Shown: positions 1 to 8,273 of the stretch, piece by piece
Numbering within the stretch: the first letter of the stretch is position 1
Layout: each line of letters opens with the position of its first letter
Translations under genes and position numbers: made by a program
From: a virus
IMG/VR virus record: IMGVR_UViG_3300046820_000060
Span: 1-33,656 of that record
Strand: one strand, 5' to 3'
DNA: 33,656 nt
Notes under the pieces: model-generated
Database searches by the model: none
What the model saw: the letters and a program-made list of their open reading frames with translations, nothing else
Told to the model about the DNA's origin: nothing

Positions 1-591
1 CATTGTGGTTTTCATACCAAGTTGATATGAAGAACCAGTTAGATACTGAGAACCTACAAAGCGAGTTGCACCCGCTGTCCATGTGCCACCAATGTCGCCT
101 GTTACTTCTAATTTTGTAGCAGGACTACTTGTACCAACACCAAAGTTAGTCCCATCAAAAGTAAGCGCAGAACCGCTTGTAACAACCTTAGAGCCGTTTA
201 AATACGCTACTCCGTTAGCAGTACCTCCAGAGAGGGTTACTGTGCTAGAAGCGGATAAAGTTGTAGCAGATACAGCCGCAGGAGTTGTAGCCCCCACAGT
301 ACCATTGATGTTAAAACTTGTTGCTGTACCAGTAATGTTAGTGCCAACCAATGCGCTTGGCGTTCCAAGTGCAGGGGTGACTAATGTTGGACTATTAGAT
401 AAAACATTGTTGCCAGTGCCTGTACTTGTACCAACACCAGTACCGCCTTTTGTGACTTTAAGCAAAGGACCCGCATCAAATAATGCGTCAATCGTGTCTA
501 GATCGGTATTGATCTTAGTACCCCAGGTATCTGTTGACGCACCAACTTCTGGTTTAGTCAGTAATAGGTTGGTCGTTGTGGAATCTGCCAT
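1..591 (-). CDS. Tail fibre/spike-type protein, N-terminal part (cut by window edge)
   Basis: The first 197 residues are visible; the gene continues beyond the left edge. The start has a good Shine-Dalgarno site (AGAGGTG, 6 bases before ATG). The N-terminus ([19 protein letters not shown], then a DTWGTKIN motif) is the kind that opens many phage tail fibre or tail appendage proteins. It is followed by [10 protein letters not shown] and a low-complexity Gly/Thr/Ser/Val region with [16 protein letters not shown] and [17 protein letters not shown]. The last motif is typical of fibre shafts that often end in an intramolecular chaperone (peptidase S74) domain, but that end is not in the window. 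It is the last gene of the leftward structural transcript seen here. The role in host attachment is inferred from the family. Base composition is more AT-rich than in the neighbouring gene. Confidence 0.8.
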   Translation of the reverse strand, partial: MADSTTTNLLLTKPEVGASTDTWGTKINTDLDTIDALFDAGPLLKVTKGGTGVGTSTGTGNNVLSNSPTLVTPALGTPSALVGTNITGTATSFNINGTVGATTPAAVSATTLSASSTVTLSGGTANGVAYLNGSKVVTSGSALTFDGTNFGVGTSSPATKLEVTGDIGGTWTAGATRFVGSQYLTGSSYQLGMKTTM

Positions 592-601
592 TTTTTCACC
601 T

Positions 602-1363
602 CTATGCGGCTATTTGCCAAGTTTCGCTATTATCCGCAATTGCTGTCCAAGATTCACTTGTATCGCTAATTGCAGTCCATGTTTCTGTTGTGTCTGTAAT
701 CGGTGTCCAGGTCTCTGAGTTATCAGAGATCGCATTCCAAGTTTCTGCCGTGTCAGACTCCGCAATCCATTTTAGATTGCCAGCAATCGTCATGGATGAC
801 TGGCAAGTGAAATTGATTGGCGTGCTTTGTCTTCTCTGGCCGTTGATCGTCATGCCAGACTGGGCTGCAATTAACACTGCCTGGTTGACAACCACACTAG
901 TGGCCACAGTCATCTGGGCAAAGTCTTCAATCAGGATTTGGACTAATGGGACCCTGATAGCCGCCACAGACATGGCGCTTTCATCCACTGATGCAAATGC
1001 ACCAATGGCCACTCTTTGTGCTGCAAAGCTGGCGCTTGATGTTGCCGCTAATGTGGACGCTGCCACCGCATAACGCAAAGCGCTTGCAGACATGCCGCTG
1101 GCGCTTGAGGCCGTGGCCGCAGCCACCGCAATGCGCTGCGCAGCAGCTGTTGTACCGCTAGATGCTGAAACCGAGAATGATGCCGTTTTAACGACATTGG
1201 CCGAGACTGTCTCTGTGCTTGAAGCTGAAACAGAAAACGCGCCTATACAGACGCGCTTTGCATTAAATGCAGCCGTGCTGGTGGCTGCAAATGTGGCTGC
1301 TCCAAGGCTTACGCCATAGGAGTAATTGCCTCCACCATAGTAGCCAGAGCCGTAGGCTGCCAT
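602..1363 (-). CDS. Repetitive Ala/Ser/Thr-rich structural protein with C-terminal ETW repeats
   Basis: 253 residues; not recognised as a named family. The N-terminus is Gly/Tyr-rich ([17 protein letters not shown]). The middle is a degenerate repeat of about 20-25 residues, rich in Ala, Ser and Val, with recurring RVAIGAF or RIAVAAA cores, which suggests a beta-rich fibrous fold. Residues 201-253 are five 10-residue units of the form D-x-x-E-T/S-W-x-x-I. The start codon follows the stop of the upstream gene by 1 base and has no clear Shine-Dalgarno site, so translation is probably coupled. Its place between a predicted fibre gene and a tail-associated gene suggests a fibre or fibre-linked virion protein. 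That role is inference. Confidence 0.75.
   Translation of the reverse strand: MAAYGSGYYGGGNYSYGVSLGAATFAATSTAAFNAKRVCIGAFSVSASSTETVSANVVKTASFSVSASSGTTAAAQRIAVAAATASSASGMSASALRYAVAASTLAATSSASFAAQRVAIGAFASVDESAMSVAAIRVPLVQILIEDFAQMTVATSVVVNQAVLIAAQSGMTINGQRRQSTPINFTCQSSMTIAGNLKWIAESDTAETWNAISDNSETWTPITDTTETWTAISDTSESWTAIADNSETWQIAA
605..763 (-). repeat. Five tandem 30-bp coding repeats (D-x-x-E-T-W motif)
   Basis: This stretch encodes the last 53 residues of the 253-residue structural protein. Five successive 10-residue units share the pattern [ST/A]-D-[NT]-[ST]-E-[TS]-W-[TNQ]-x-I. The DNA units are similar but not identical, so the repeat is old or is kept by selection on the protein. Confidence 0.85.
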
Positions 1364-1364
1364 G

Positions 1365-1763
1365 TCATGTCAATGTGACATCAAGGTCGCCAGCTGGAAT
1401 GCGCAACACATCGCCATCATTGATGGTGCGTGCTGTGGTCAGTGGCGCCCAGGCCAATAAATTGCCACCAGTGCTTGCATCAAAGATGCCGGCCCAGCCA
1501 ATTGATCCCCAGTTGCCACCAGAAGCTGCCGCAAACTCGATTGCCGCTGCGTTTGTGGCGTTTGTAGGGCTTGTGCCGGAGACAGTAATCGTGCCAGTGG
1601 CTCTTCGCGCATAAGCATTGCCAGTCACTTCAGTGCCGCCACCAGTATCACTTGGTGCAGCCGTGAAAAGACCAACAAACCAGGCTGTGGGGCGTGTGGC
1701 CGTGTTGGTGGTTAGAAGCCAGTTTAAAACTAGATTTTCGGTGTAGTCGGTAAAAGATGACAT
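1365..1763 (-). CDS. Tail fibre-associated structural protein (uncharacterised)
   Basis: 132 residues. The sequence opens with MSSFTDYTENLVLNWLLTT, then WFVGLFTAAPSDTGGGTEV, GNAYARR and a C-terminal beta-rich part with GWAGIFDASTGGNLLAWAPL and a VLRIPAGDLDVTLT end. Small proteins with this pattern (LFTAAP, TEV, GGNLL-W) are common in phage tail/fibre modules and are usually annotated as putative tail fibre proteins; their exact role is unclear to me. A good Shine-Dalgarno site (AAGGA, 7 bases from ATG) supports the start. It sits directly after the adaptor gene in the same leftward transcript. Confidence 0.7.
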   Translation of the reverse strand: MSSFTDYTENLVLNWLLTTNTATRPTAWFVGLFTAAPSDTGGGTEVTGNAYARRATGTITVSGTSPTNATNAAAIEFAAASGGNWGSIGWAGIFDASTGGNLLAWAPLTTARTINDGDVLRIPAGDLDVTLT

Positions 1764-1772
1764 GTCCAGTCC

Positions 1773-2396
1773 TTATCCAAAAGTCTTTGCACGGGTCAGC
1801 AATGCACCACCAGAAGATGCACTTCGATCATCGGCAGTTTGTGAATCATTCAAGGCCCGCTCATAGAGTGTTGCCCATACTTGAATTCTCGCATCATCTT
1901 GCAGATATGGCGCAGCTTGAAGCAATGCTCCATACAGATAAATGTCAGGGTTTGATGTCAAAAGCCAGTTTGTCGTGTTGCTATTTGATAACTTTGACAA
2001 CTTGGCGTAATAGGTAAGCTCGGTGGTGTAGTTACTGTCTGGTGTTGGGACCAATCTAAACTGACCACCGACAATTCCAAAAAATTTAGGCTTACCGCTG
2101 CCGGTAAATTTGGTCGCTTCATTATCAAGCGCATCAATACTCAAAAATGACAATGGCGTTTGTGGATTTGTGCTGGTCAATTTAAGAGACTTTGTCTCTA
2201 AGAAGTCAGCAGGCACAGCACCATATTGCGCATCAAAAGACGCATTGGCCCTGACAATCATCTGCCTGGTGCGAAGTGTTCTTTCAACTTGCGCCTCGGC
2301 CAAAGAGATAAAGTCAGGAATGACAGCTGTCAGGTCTGATCGGTTGAGCCAGTCACCAATGGATGTCTTTAACTCTGCATAAGTGCTAAGTGCCAT
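1773..2396 (-). CDS. Head-to-tail adaptor protein, SU10 type
   Basis: 207 residues. The N-terminus MALSTYAELKTSIGDWLNR, then IPDFISLAEAQVERTLRTR, PADFLETKSL, Y and P-rich beta strands, and a helical end with LYGALLQAAPYL, is the pattern I associate with the phage adaptor family typified by SU10. This protein forms a ring between the portal and the tail nozzle. A capsid protein of the same SU10 type is encoded upstream, which agrees with this. Shine-Dalgarno GAGG lies 6 bases before the ATG. The start overlaps the end of the glycosyltransferase gene by 11 bases. Confidence 0.75.
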   Translation of the reverse strand: MALSTYAELKTSIGDWLNRSDLTAVIPDFISLAEAQVERTLRTRQMIVRANASFDAQYGAVPADFLETKSLKLTSTNPQTPLSFLSIDALDNEATKFTGSGKPKFFGIVGGQFRLVPTPDSNYTTELTYYAKLSKLSNSNTTNWLLTSNPDIYLYGALLQAAPYLQDDARIQVWATLYERALNDSQTADDRSASSGGALLTRAKTFG

Positions 2397-3048
2397 TTTT
2401 CGCCTCTTTTTCCATCTCTTCTTTCACAATCCAAGTGTGAGGGTGGCCAAACTCAAAAGTGCCAATGTGGCCAATTTCATGCGAAACATCATGGTCGATA
2501 TAAACTTTAAAGCCAAGCTCTCTGGCTTTTTTACAAAAGAAAACATCTTCCCCCATGTAGCCCCGTGTGGTCTGCCACGGCATATCAAACCATGGCTCAG
2601 ACATACCCTCAAACACCTCGCGCTTGATGAGCATTATGCCAGTGCCAATGCTTCCAACCTCTTCCAATCCCTTTGATTCTGGCATGGTGTAAACGGGAAT
2701 GCGCTTGCCGTTTTCGTCATAGTTTTGAGCTGTTGGGCCAGTAGGCATTCTGCGCCTGGCACAGTTGGCAGCCACTATTGGCTTGTCGTGGGCCAAGAGT
2801 CTTCCCACCATATCCTGTGGAAATGTCATGTCCGAGTCAATAAAGAGAATGTGTGTGCAGCCCTCGGCCATCGCATCCAAGCAAAGGTCAGCCCTTTGGT
2901 TTTGGATGATCGTGCCTTGCATCAATTTCAGACTAATTGCGTCTTCAGTGTTGAGTGTGTGATACGCCACAAGGTTAACCATACAGTAACAATAGTTGGT
3001 GTGGACCTGATCACGGGCCGGTGTGCAAACTGCAACGTAATTGCTCAT
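2386..3048 (-). CDS. Glycosyltransferase, GT-A fold (family 2-like)
   Basis: 220 residues. A hydrophobic strand ending in a DSD motif (HILFIDSDMTFP, about residues 67-77) is the metal/nucleotide-sugar binding signature of GT-A glycosyltransferases. It is followed by IVAANCARR, a GTGIMLIKREVF segment and a GEDVFFCKKARELGF acceptor-side motif, then conserved HD/H residues near the end. The length covers the catalytic domain alone, and I see no membrane segment. The start shares an ATGA overlap with the preceding gene. It lies in the head/tail module between capsid and adaptor. It could modify virion proteins, the host surface or DNA; the sequence does not say which. The enzyme class is fairly sure; the substrate is unknown. 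Confidence 0.8.
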   Translation of the reverse strand: MSNYVAVCTPARDQVHTNYCYCMVNLVAYHTLNTEDAISLKLMQGTIIQNQRADLCLDAMAEGCTHILFIDSDMTFPQDMVGRLLAHDKPIVAANCARRRMPTGPTAQNYDENGKRIPVYTMPESKGLEEVGSIGTGIMLIKREVFEGMSEPWFDMPWQTTRGYMGEDVFFCKKARELGFKVYIDHDVSHEIGHIGTFEFGHPHTWIVKEEMEKEAKNGT

Positions 3049-3362
3049 ATTTTCCCAGGTCTTGTTCTAAAAAATTGGTTGTCGGAATCGTTTAACCAGC
3101 GCTTCATGTATTCCTGGTCATCGATCTTGCCCTCGGCCTTCATCTTGTAATAAAGAGATTCGGGGATGGACGCGACCAAGTGCCACTCCCCCTTCCAGGC
3201 GGCCTTTTCGTCTTGGGCGTTATAGATGGCCTTGTTGGCCTCAATGACAGCAGTCACATCTTGCTCTGTCTGGATCGTCACATCACCGGTTTCTGGATTT
3301 TCATGCCAGTAGCGCTTGATGCCTTGATCTTTGTTTTCGCTAAATAGTCTTTTATGAATCAT
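3045..3362 (-). CDS. Uncharacterised head-module protein
   Basis: 105 residues, rich in charged and aromatic residues (MIHKRLFSENKDQGIKRYWH, then ETGDVTIQTEQDVTAVIEAN). No domain recognised. It ends WLNDSDNQFFRTRPGKI. It lies between the capsid gene and the glycosyltransferase and shares an ATGA overlap with the latter. The start is odd: the ATG is only 3 bases after the T-tract of an intrinsic terminator, and no Shine-Dalgarno site is visible. It may be expressed from read-through RNA only, at a low level. No better in-frame start is available nearby. Confidence 0.7.
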   Translation of the reverse strand: MIHKRLFSENKDQGIKRYWHENPETGDVTIQTEQDVTAVIEANKAIYNAQDEKAAWKGEWHLVASIPESLYYKMKAEGKIDDQEYMKRWLNDSDNQFFRTRPGKI

Positions 3363-3365
3363 CTT

Positions 3366-3395
3366 AAAAAAAGGGCCAAGTTACCCTGGCCCTTT
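3366..3395 (-). terminator. Intrinsic terminator after the capsid gene
   Basis: A perfect 9-bp inverted repeat (AAAGGGCCA at 3370-3378 and TGGCCCTTT at 3387-3395, 8-base loop) is followed on the minus strand by seven T (3372-3366). This is a textbook Rho-independent terminator just downstream of the capsid stop codon. It should lower expression of the genes that follow (small protein, glycosyltransferase, adaptor, fibres) relative to capsid. Confidence 0.9.
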
Positions 3396-3409
3396 CCGTT
3401 TGCTTACTA

Positions 3410-4372
3410 TTAAGAAGTAACCAAGTCTGCGGCCAAGCCGTGGGCGTTTTCAGCCAACACTTTGTGACCCCACTCAACGATCAACATGCGCTTTTCAGCG
3501 TCACCAGTCTTGGCCAATTCGACCTGGCTGTAAGGACGCAGCACAGTCATCTTGGCGTAGTCAGGATCGATCACCCATGCATCACGCTCACGCTGGAAGC
3601 GGTTTGCAATTACTTGCACATTGCCGAAATCACTGACATAAATGTCAACTGCGCCAACCAAGGTAGCAGGCTTTGCACCGCCATCAATGTTGAAACGGCT
3701 GGAAGCAATACCAGAGAAACCTGACACGCGCTGTTTGTTAACAGGACCGCACATCAGAATCTTAGGTGTACCACCAGCTGTCCACACCTTCTGAATCACA
3801 TTCTTAAGAATGGTTTCAGTAAATGTGCGCACTGTGCCATCTGTACGAGCGCTGTTTGGCAGCGTTGTGTACGATGGGTCAGCACCGCCAGAGCCTTTGT
3901 CGGTGTTTGTTTTCACAAACGCGCCCAAAGATGCGGAAGTGCGTGCAGTTGTCGAATCACCAGCAACAGCGATGGCGCCATTGAGCATGGAGAATTCTTG
4001 GTCACGTTTAATTTCCGCGCCACGCTTTGCGATTTGGTAGGCCAACTCACTGCGACGACCAGCCTTGTTCACCACTTCTTCAGTGGCTGACAAGATGATT
4101 GTCTTGCGTGAAATCTGACAGTAGTTTTGCAAACGCACAGTAGCAGTCACCGCATCAAAAGACGCGACATCGTCACCCTCAAGCTGGGCATTGGCAGCGG
4201 CTGCGGCCAATGAATCAGTCTGATACTCAAACAAACTGTTGGACACGTTCTCACGGCCAATGTTTGACATATAAGGCGTTTCTTCTGGAGAAATGTTTGT
4301 GATCACATTGCTCAAATCTTCCCGAATACCCTTTGCAGAGTAGGTCAGGAATGTGTTACTTACGATAGCCAT
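3410..4372 (-). CDS. Major capsid protein, SU10 / DUF5309 type (HK97 fold)
   Basis: 320 residues. The N-terminus (MAIVSNTFLTYSAKGIREDL, then ITNISPEETPYMSNIG) and the motif RLQNYCQISRKTIILSATEE are those I recognise from the SU10-like major capsid family (DUF5309), a version of the HK97 capsid fold. A further block, FQRERDAWVIDPDYAKM, and a C-terminal WGHKVLAENAHG agree. It builds the icosahedral head. An excellent Shine-Dalgarno site (GAGGA) precedes the ATG, the scaffold gene ends 7 bases upstream and a strong terminator follows. This order (portal, small protein, scaffold, capsid, terminator) is classical. Confidence 0.9.
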   Translation of the reverse strand: MAIVSNTFLTYSAKGIREDLSNVITNISPEETPYMSNIGRENVSNSLFEYQTDSLAAAAANAQLEGDDVASFDAVTATVRLQNYCQISRKTIILSATEEVVNKAGRRSELAYQIAKRGAEIKRDQEFSMLNGAIAVAGDSTTARTSASLGAFVKTNTDKGSGGADPSYTTLPNSARTDGTVRTFTETILKNVIQKVWTAGGTPKILMCGPVNKQRVSGFSGIASSRFNIDGGAKPATLVGAVDIYVSDFGNVQVIANRFQRERDAWVIDPDYAKMTVLRPYSQVELAKTGDAEKRMLIVEWGHKVLAENAHGLAADLVTS

Positions 4373-4379
4373 AATTTCC

Positions 4380-5360
4380 TCATTTCAATAAAAGTTCAAT
4401 TGCAGAAGCCGCATCATCGATGCGACCGGTTTTAGCAAGACGCTGCTTTGCTCGCGTACCCTCAGTTGTTGTCGAAACCCGACCAGCTGCACCAGGCTTG
4501 GCTGTTCGTGGGCCATTGTTCACCACAGGCTTAATGCCTTGACGCTTACTTACCATCTGGTCAAACAGCGCTGCTTTACGCAGCAGTAAAACCAGTCGGT
4601 GGTCGTAAACATTCTTCAAATCTTCATCGGAAAAGCCTGCTGCCTTTGCAGACTCAATCACCAGCGCCTTTTCGGCCTTTGCCTTCTTGGGGTCTTTCCA
4701 ATCCGGCAAAGCTGCTAGTAAGGCTTCTTGCTGGCTGGCAAGTTGGGCCTCCATCGCACGCTGCTGCTCATACTTGGCCACCTTAGACAATCGCTGCTGT
4801 TCAGACTGAATAGCACCGAGTTTCTCTTGTCGCTCCCGCATGACTTCCTTTTGCCTCACCCATTCGATCGGGTCTTCGTGATAAAGACGTTCCAAATCGA
4901 CTTGAGGCTCCGAAGACTGAAGTTGGGCTTGCAATGCTCCCAACAATTGAGCGTATTGCTCACGCTCGGCCCGTACTGCCTGCGTTTCTTGCTCGACTTG
5001 CTTTCGCACTTCGGCAATCTGCTGCGTTTTACGGGTGTAGTCCTGTGTCCTGGAATAGCCTTTTTGAAGCTCATCGAGCGTGACAGTAACTTCCTTGCCG
5101 TCTACTTTGACAGTGAAAGTCTGTGGCTCTTCTTGCTTCTCTTGCTCTTCCTCTTCTTCGGACTGTTCCTCTAAGGTCTCTTCATCTGGCGCGTCTTCCA
5201 CACCAGACTCATCCTCCTCAGAAGCCGCTGTCTCAGAGTCCTCTTCAGACTCCTCGACTGGCTGCGTCTCGTCAACTTGCGCTTGTCCTTCATCAGGGGC
5301 CAACATTGCCGAGATAGCACTGGTCGCATCGACCATATTCATTGCTTGTATTTCTGCCAT
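4380..5360 (-). CDS. Capsid scaffolding protein
   Basis: 326 residues. Residues about 25-75 are extremely acidic (runs of Glu and Asp). They are followed by a small beta segment, FTVKVDGKEVTVTLDELQKG, a YSRTQDYTRKTQQIAEVR motif and a long Gln/Glu/Ala-rich coiled coil. The C-terminus is basic (KPGAAGRVSTTTEGTRAKQR...). Acidic N-terminus, coiled coil and basic capsid-binding tail, placed directly before the capsid gene, are typical of phage scaffolds that guide procapsid assembly and then leave. The Shine-Dalgarno site is weak (AAGAAAA). Confidence 0.85.
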   Translation of the reverse strand: MAEIQAMNMVDATSAISAMLAPDEGQAQVDETQPVEESEEDSETAASEEDESGVEDAPDEETLEEQSEEEEEQEKQEEPQTFTVKVDGKEVTVTLDELQKGYSRTQDYTRKTQQIAEVRKQVEQETQAVRAEREQYAQLLGALQAQLQSSEPQVDLERLYHEDPIEWVRQKEVMRERQEKLGAIQSEQQRLSKVAKYEQQRAMEAQLASQQEALLAALPDWKDPKKAKAEKALVIESAKAAGFSDEDLKNVYDHRLVLLLRKAALFDQMVSKRQGIKPVVNNGPRTAKPGAAGRVSTTTEGTRAKQRLAKTGRIDDAASAIELLLK

Positions 5361-5374
5361 AGTATTTTCTTAAA

Positions 5375-5632
5375 TTAGTTTCTCTGTGATTTGCTAATAG
5401 CGTTCTGTGCAATTTTTCCGTTGTCCATAATCTTGATCAACTCTTGTCGCAAGCCATCAATGGCCTGCAACATGCACCACGCTGTTTCGCGCCTCGCAGA
5501 CTCTTCGGGTTTAGATGATCTAAATATCCAAAGTTGGTCACCTTCTAATTTTGCAATTGCTGCATTGAGGGTTTCGTCCTCAAGCAGCTGCTTGGCCTTT
5601 CGGCCTTTATTTACCTGGTCTTCATTTGTCAC
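5375..5632 (-). CDS. Small uncharacterised protein between portal and scaffold (GTG start)
   Basis: 85 residues; predicted mostly helical and charged, with a central QLWIFRSSKPEESARRETAW segment. No domain recognised. The reading frame begins with GTG directly after the portal TAA stop. An AAGGA about 11 bases upstream could serve as ribosome site. No in-frame ATG lies near the beginning, so GTG is the likely start. Small proteins at this place are common in podovirus head modules; their function is not known to me. Confidence 0.7.
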   Translation of the reverse strand: MTNEDQVNKGRKAKQLLEDETLNAAIAKLEGDQLWIFRSSKPEESARRETAWCMLQAIDGLRQELIKIMDNGKIAQNAISKSQRN

Positions 5633-7837
5633 TTACTGTGCCATTCCTTGTAGGGTTGATGGGGGCATCATCTCAGGCACTGGTGGCTGCGGCTGCGACA
5701 CAAACTGTGCCGCCTGCTGCTGGGCCAACAATGCCCGCTGACGCATTGCTTCACGATCAATACTCTGTGCGGCATCAATTTCCGCTGTACTGATCTGTGA
5801 TTTGTACTTTAACTCAATTTCATACTTTTTGAGATACATGTCTTGAGCCATTTTGTCGCGGGCCAAATCATCATCCAAAAGCATTTGTTGGCGCTTTAAC
5901 TCCAACTCAGCTGCCTTCTTTTGAATATCTGCCTTAATCGACTCAGCCTGCACCTGGGCCAAGATTTCCTCTGGTGTTGGCTTTGGTTGTGGTGTCGGTG
6001 GCACATAGTCGGCAGGGATATTCTGGAAAAAGCTGGTGGCATCTTTGAAACCAGACAGCTCCACAATCTTGCGCAAGGTATTGCTAAATTGCTGTGGCGT
6101 GACCAATGGATTCGTTGGGCCAAGCTGTTGCAAGATTTGCTCTTGCTTGGACATGATCATCATCAGCGCTTGCAGCTTCTCATTGGTATCGCCATTGCCC
6201 AAGGCAATATTGATATTGGCATCCATGCTGGTGTCCCAGAATCTTGGATCAATCTGCACCCACTCATTGCGCATACGAACCATTCTTGGCTTGTCTTGGT
6301 GTGTTGTGGCCAAGAATAAAATGCCTTTGAATAGCTTCTTCATGCCCTCAGCCAAGATGCGTGCTGTCAGCTCGATACGGCCTTGGCTGGCGCTGATCGT
6401 TGCATTCACCGCGGCCTTGGTGCTTGACTGCAATGCATCAGCATTCAAGCCCATTGCCGCCTTGCTCATGCCGGTGCGATCTTCCTTGATCTGGTCCATG
6501 TATTCCATCATCGGGAATGCAGCCTGGCCAACAAATGGGGTTGTCAGGGGTTGGACCATGCCAGGCGCACGCATACGAATGATGGCGCCTGTTTCGTTGT
6601 TCAAGACATCATCAATGTTGACCTGACCCTCGACCACCGCTGTGCGTGGGTGAATGGACTGGGCCAAGCTGTCCAATGTATTGCGAAGTATTTCCGACTT
6701 GATCTCTTGCAAATCACGGGTAATGTCAAAAATAGACATTGCCTCAAGTGGACTGGTGTGCGGCTCTGGGTCACATGGAAAGTCAGCAAATGGAATGTAG
6801 CTTGCCGGCAAATTGCGAACCACCTTGTAGCCGCCACCCATGCAGCAGACTTTTCTAAGCTCTGCAATGCCATCATTGTCAAAGTCCACACGCGAATAAG
6901 CCTCGATGTAAAGCACTCTGCGCATCATCGGGTTGGCAGCGTCATTTGTGCCAAATGTGGTGCTTAGTGGCTGGCGTGCCAAATACTCATCATTGCTGTC
7001 CAAGTCAGTCGAGGACATATTCTCTTCGATCTCATCTTGGTCATAACCCATGGCCAGCAAGTCAGCCATGGTGGCCATCTGCCGGTGGGCAATGATGGTC
7101 GACTCATCAAATGACCTAGCGCGTCTGTCCAGCAGCAGCTCCTCTGGCGGCACGGCCATGATCTTGATTCGGCCATCTTTTGTGATACGCTTAATCTGCA
7201 CATCATGGATCATTGGTGCAGGCATTGCCATTGGCGCGCCAGTCATGGGATCGACTGTCATCAGCTGCGCTTCATCAACAGCAGGGTCTGGATAAGATGT
7301 AATGATCTTGACCTCACCACCAGGCTCTTGCATCAGCATCTCTAGGGTCTGGTCATCAAGGCCGGTGTACTCCTCAATCCGCACCTTCTCCTCATCCTCC
7401 CACCAGAATTTTGCTATTCCGCATTTCCTGACTAGCGCATCCTTAAAAATTGCGTAGCTGGTCAAAAATCCGTTGTTGTCGTTTTGGAAAATGTAATTGG
7501 CATAGTCGGTGGCCTGTTGGGCCATCTTGATGTCTTCGGGTCCCCTGGGACTAAACTCGACCACATTTTCAGAGCTGAAGAAAACCCGCATCAGGCTTGG
7601 CAGCATGGCCGAGACAGTGTCCCGCACCTCCATGGCCACCACCTTGCTGTTGCCTTCGACCTCATTGCCGAATAAATCCCCACGATAGTACTCAGTACCC
7701 TTGGCGCGTGTGGGTGACAGATCACTGTCCACATAGCTAATGGCATCGGTCAGGTCTTGCGTGATGATGGCTTGCAGCTCTGCATCGTCCATTGGTTGTT
7801 TGGCTGCAATGTCGGTGCTAATTTCTAATTCGTTCAT
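5633..7837 (-). CDS. Portal protein
   Basis: 734 residues from the chosen ATG; the open frame extends 22 codons further upstream. This ATG is preferred because it has a GGAAC ribosome site and forms an ATGA overlap with the upstream gene. The N-terminal part has RAKGTEYYRGDLFG, EVRDTVSAMLPSLMRVFF and PRGPEDIKMAQQATDYANYI, a pattern I know from large podovirus portal proteins. The middle contains RTGMSKAAMGLNADAL, and the end is a long Gln/Ala/Lys helix with a Pro-rich tail. A dodecameric portal forms the DNA entry and exit channel at one capsid vertex. The length fits podoviral portals with a long C-terminal barrel. Confidence 0.88.
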   Translation of the reverse strand: MNELEISTDIAAKQPMDDAELQAIITQDLTDAISYVDSDLSPTRAKGTEYYRGDLFGNEVEGNSKVVAMEVRDTVSAMLPSLMRVFFSSENVVEFSPRGPEDIKMAQQATDYANYIFQNDNNGFLTSYAIFKDALVRKCGIAKFWWEDEEKVRIEEYTGLDDQTLEMLMQEPGGEVKIITSYPDPAVDEAQLMTVDPMTGAPMAMPAPMIHDVQIKRITKDGRIKIMAVPPEELLLDRRARSFDESTIIAHRQMATMADLLAMGYDQDEIEENMSSTDLDSNDEYLARQPLSTTFGTNDAANPMMRRVLYIEAYSRVDFDNDGIAELRKVCCMGGGYKVVRNLPASYIPFADFPCDPEPHTSPLEAMSIFDITRDLQEIKSEILRNTLDSLAQSIHPRTAVVEGQVNIDDVLNNETGAIIRMRAPGMVQPLTTPFVGQAAFPMMEYMDQIKEDRTGMSKAAMGLNADALQSSTKAAVNATISASQGRIELTARILAEGMKKLFKGILFLATTHQDKPRMVRMRNEWVQIDPRFWDTSMDANINIALGNGDTNEKLQALMMIMSKQEQILQQLGPTNPLVTPQQFSNTLRKIVELSGFKDATSFFQNIPADYVPPTPQPKPTPEEILAQVQAESIKADIQKKAAELELKRQQMLLDDDLARDKMAQDMYLKKYEIELKYKSQISTAEIDAAQSIDREAMRQRALLAQQQAAQFVSQPQPPVPEMMPPSTLQGMAQ

Positions 7838-8124
7838 TTTTTGTTCCTTGCAGATATTGCTTTGGCTTTTGCCTTTGCATCGGATTTGGAGCTTGCGCCC
7901 CATGCCTTCAATGACAGCAGCAGCCGTGTCGGCTCGCCACCCTTCATCTCAGGCCCAGGCATATTACCCATGCGTGCCAAGAATGATGCGCGCCTTGGAT
8001 TATCACCAGTCTTGACTGGCGCTTTAAGATTCATACCCTCAGCCTTGGCGCTGGCACGGCCCTTGGCGTTTAAGCCGCCTGATGGGCTTTTGCCTTCTTT
8101 ACGCTGCCAAGCTGGGGTCTTCAT
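7834..8124 (-). CDS. Small basic head-module protein (DUF6321-like)
   Basis: 96 residues, strongly basic. Motifs GGLNAKGRASAKAEGMNLKA, NPRRASFLARMGNMPGP and PTRLLLSLKAWG match a small phage family I remember as DUF6321. The end is an Ala/Lys run (SKSDAKAKAKAISARNKK). It shares ATGA overlaps with the gene on each side. Such a basic protein could bind nucleic acid or the inner head surface, which is inference. The family assignment is from memory of the motif. Confidence 0.75.
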   Translation of the reverse strand: MKTPAWQRKEGKSPSGGLNAKGRASAKAEGMNLKAPVKTGDNPRRASFLARMGNMPGPEMKGGEPTRLLLSLKAWGASSKSDAKAKAKAISARNKK

Positions 8125-8273
8125 TTTTTTGGCTTCTTTGCAGTCTTGGCTGCCGCCTTGAAGTCAGCAGCGCTTGGAGCGCCTTTGGCGCCAGGCTTGC
8201 GCATTTTCTCTTTGCTGCCAGCGGCTATGCGCTCACGTTTGGCTGCAATGTTGGCATAAAGTCCAGCTTTCAT
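8121..8273 (-). CDS. 50-residue basic microprotein (MRKPGAKGAP motif)
   Basis: A short gene reading MKAGLYANIAAKRERIAAGS, then a KMRKPGAKGAPSAADFK core and an Ala/Lys tail. Small proteins with the core R-I-x-A-G-S-x-E-K-M-R-K-P-G-x-K-G-A-P recur between terminase and portal genes in many podovirus-like phages. The function is unknown to me. It is tied by ATGA overlaps to both neighbours, which makes the start and stop secure in spite of the short length. Confidence 0.75.
   Translation of the reverse strand: MKAGLYANIAAKRERIAAGSKEKMRKPGAKGAPSAADFKAAAKTAKKPKK

Noticed and set aside
576-1073. Plus-strand open frame of 165 codons opposite the ETW-repeat gene
   Set aside because: Its repeated VQVSELSEI-type units are just the antisense reading of the decamer repeats; it has no ribosome site.
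6036-6626. Long plus-strand open frame (196 codons) opposite the portal gene
   Set aside because: Composition and frame are those of an antisense shadow of the portal gene; no ribosome site and no recognisable motif.
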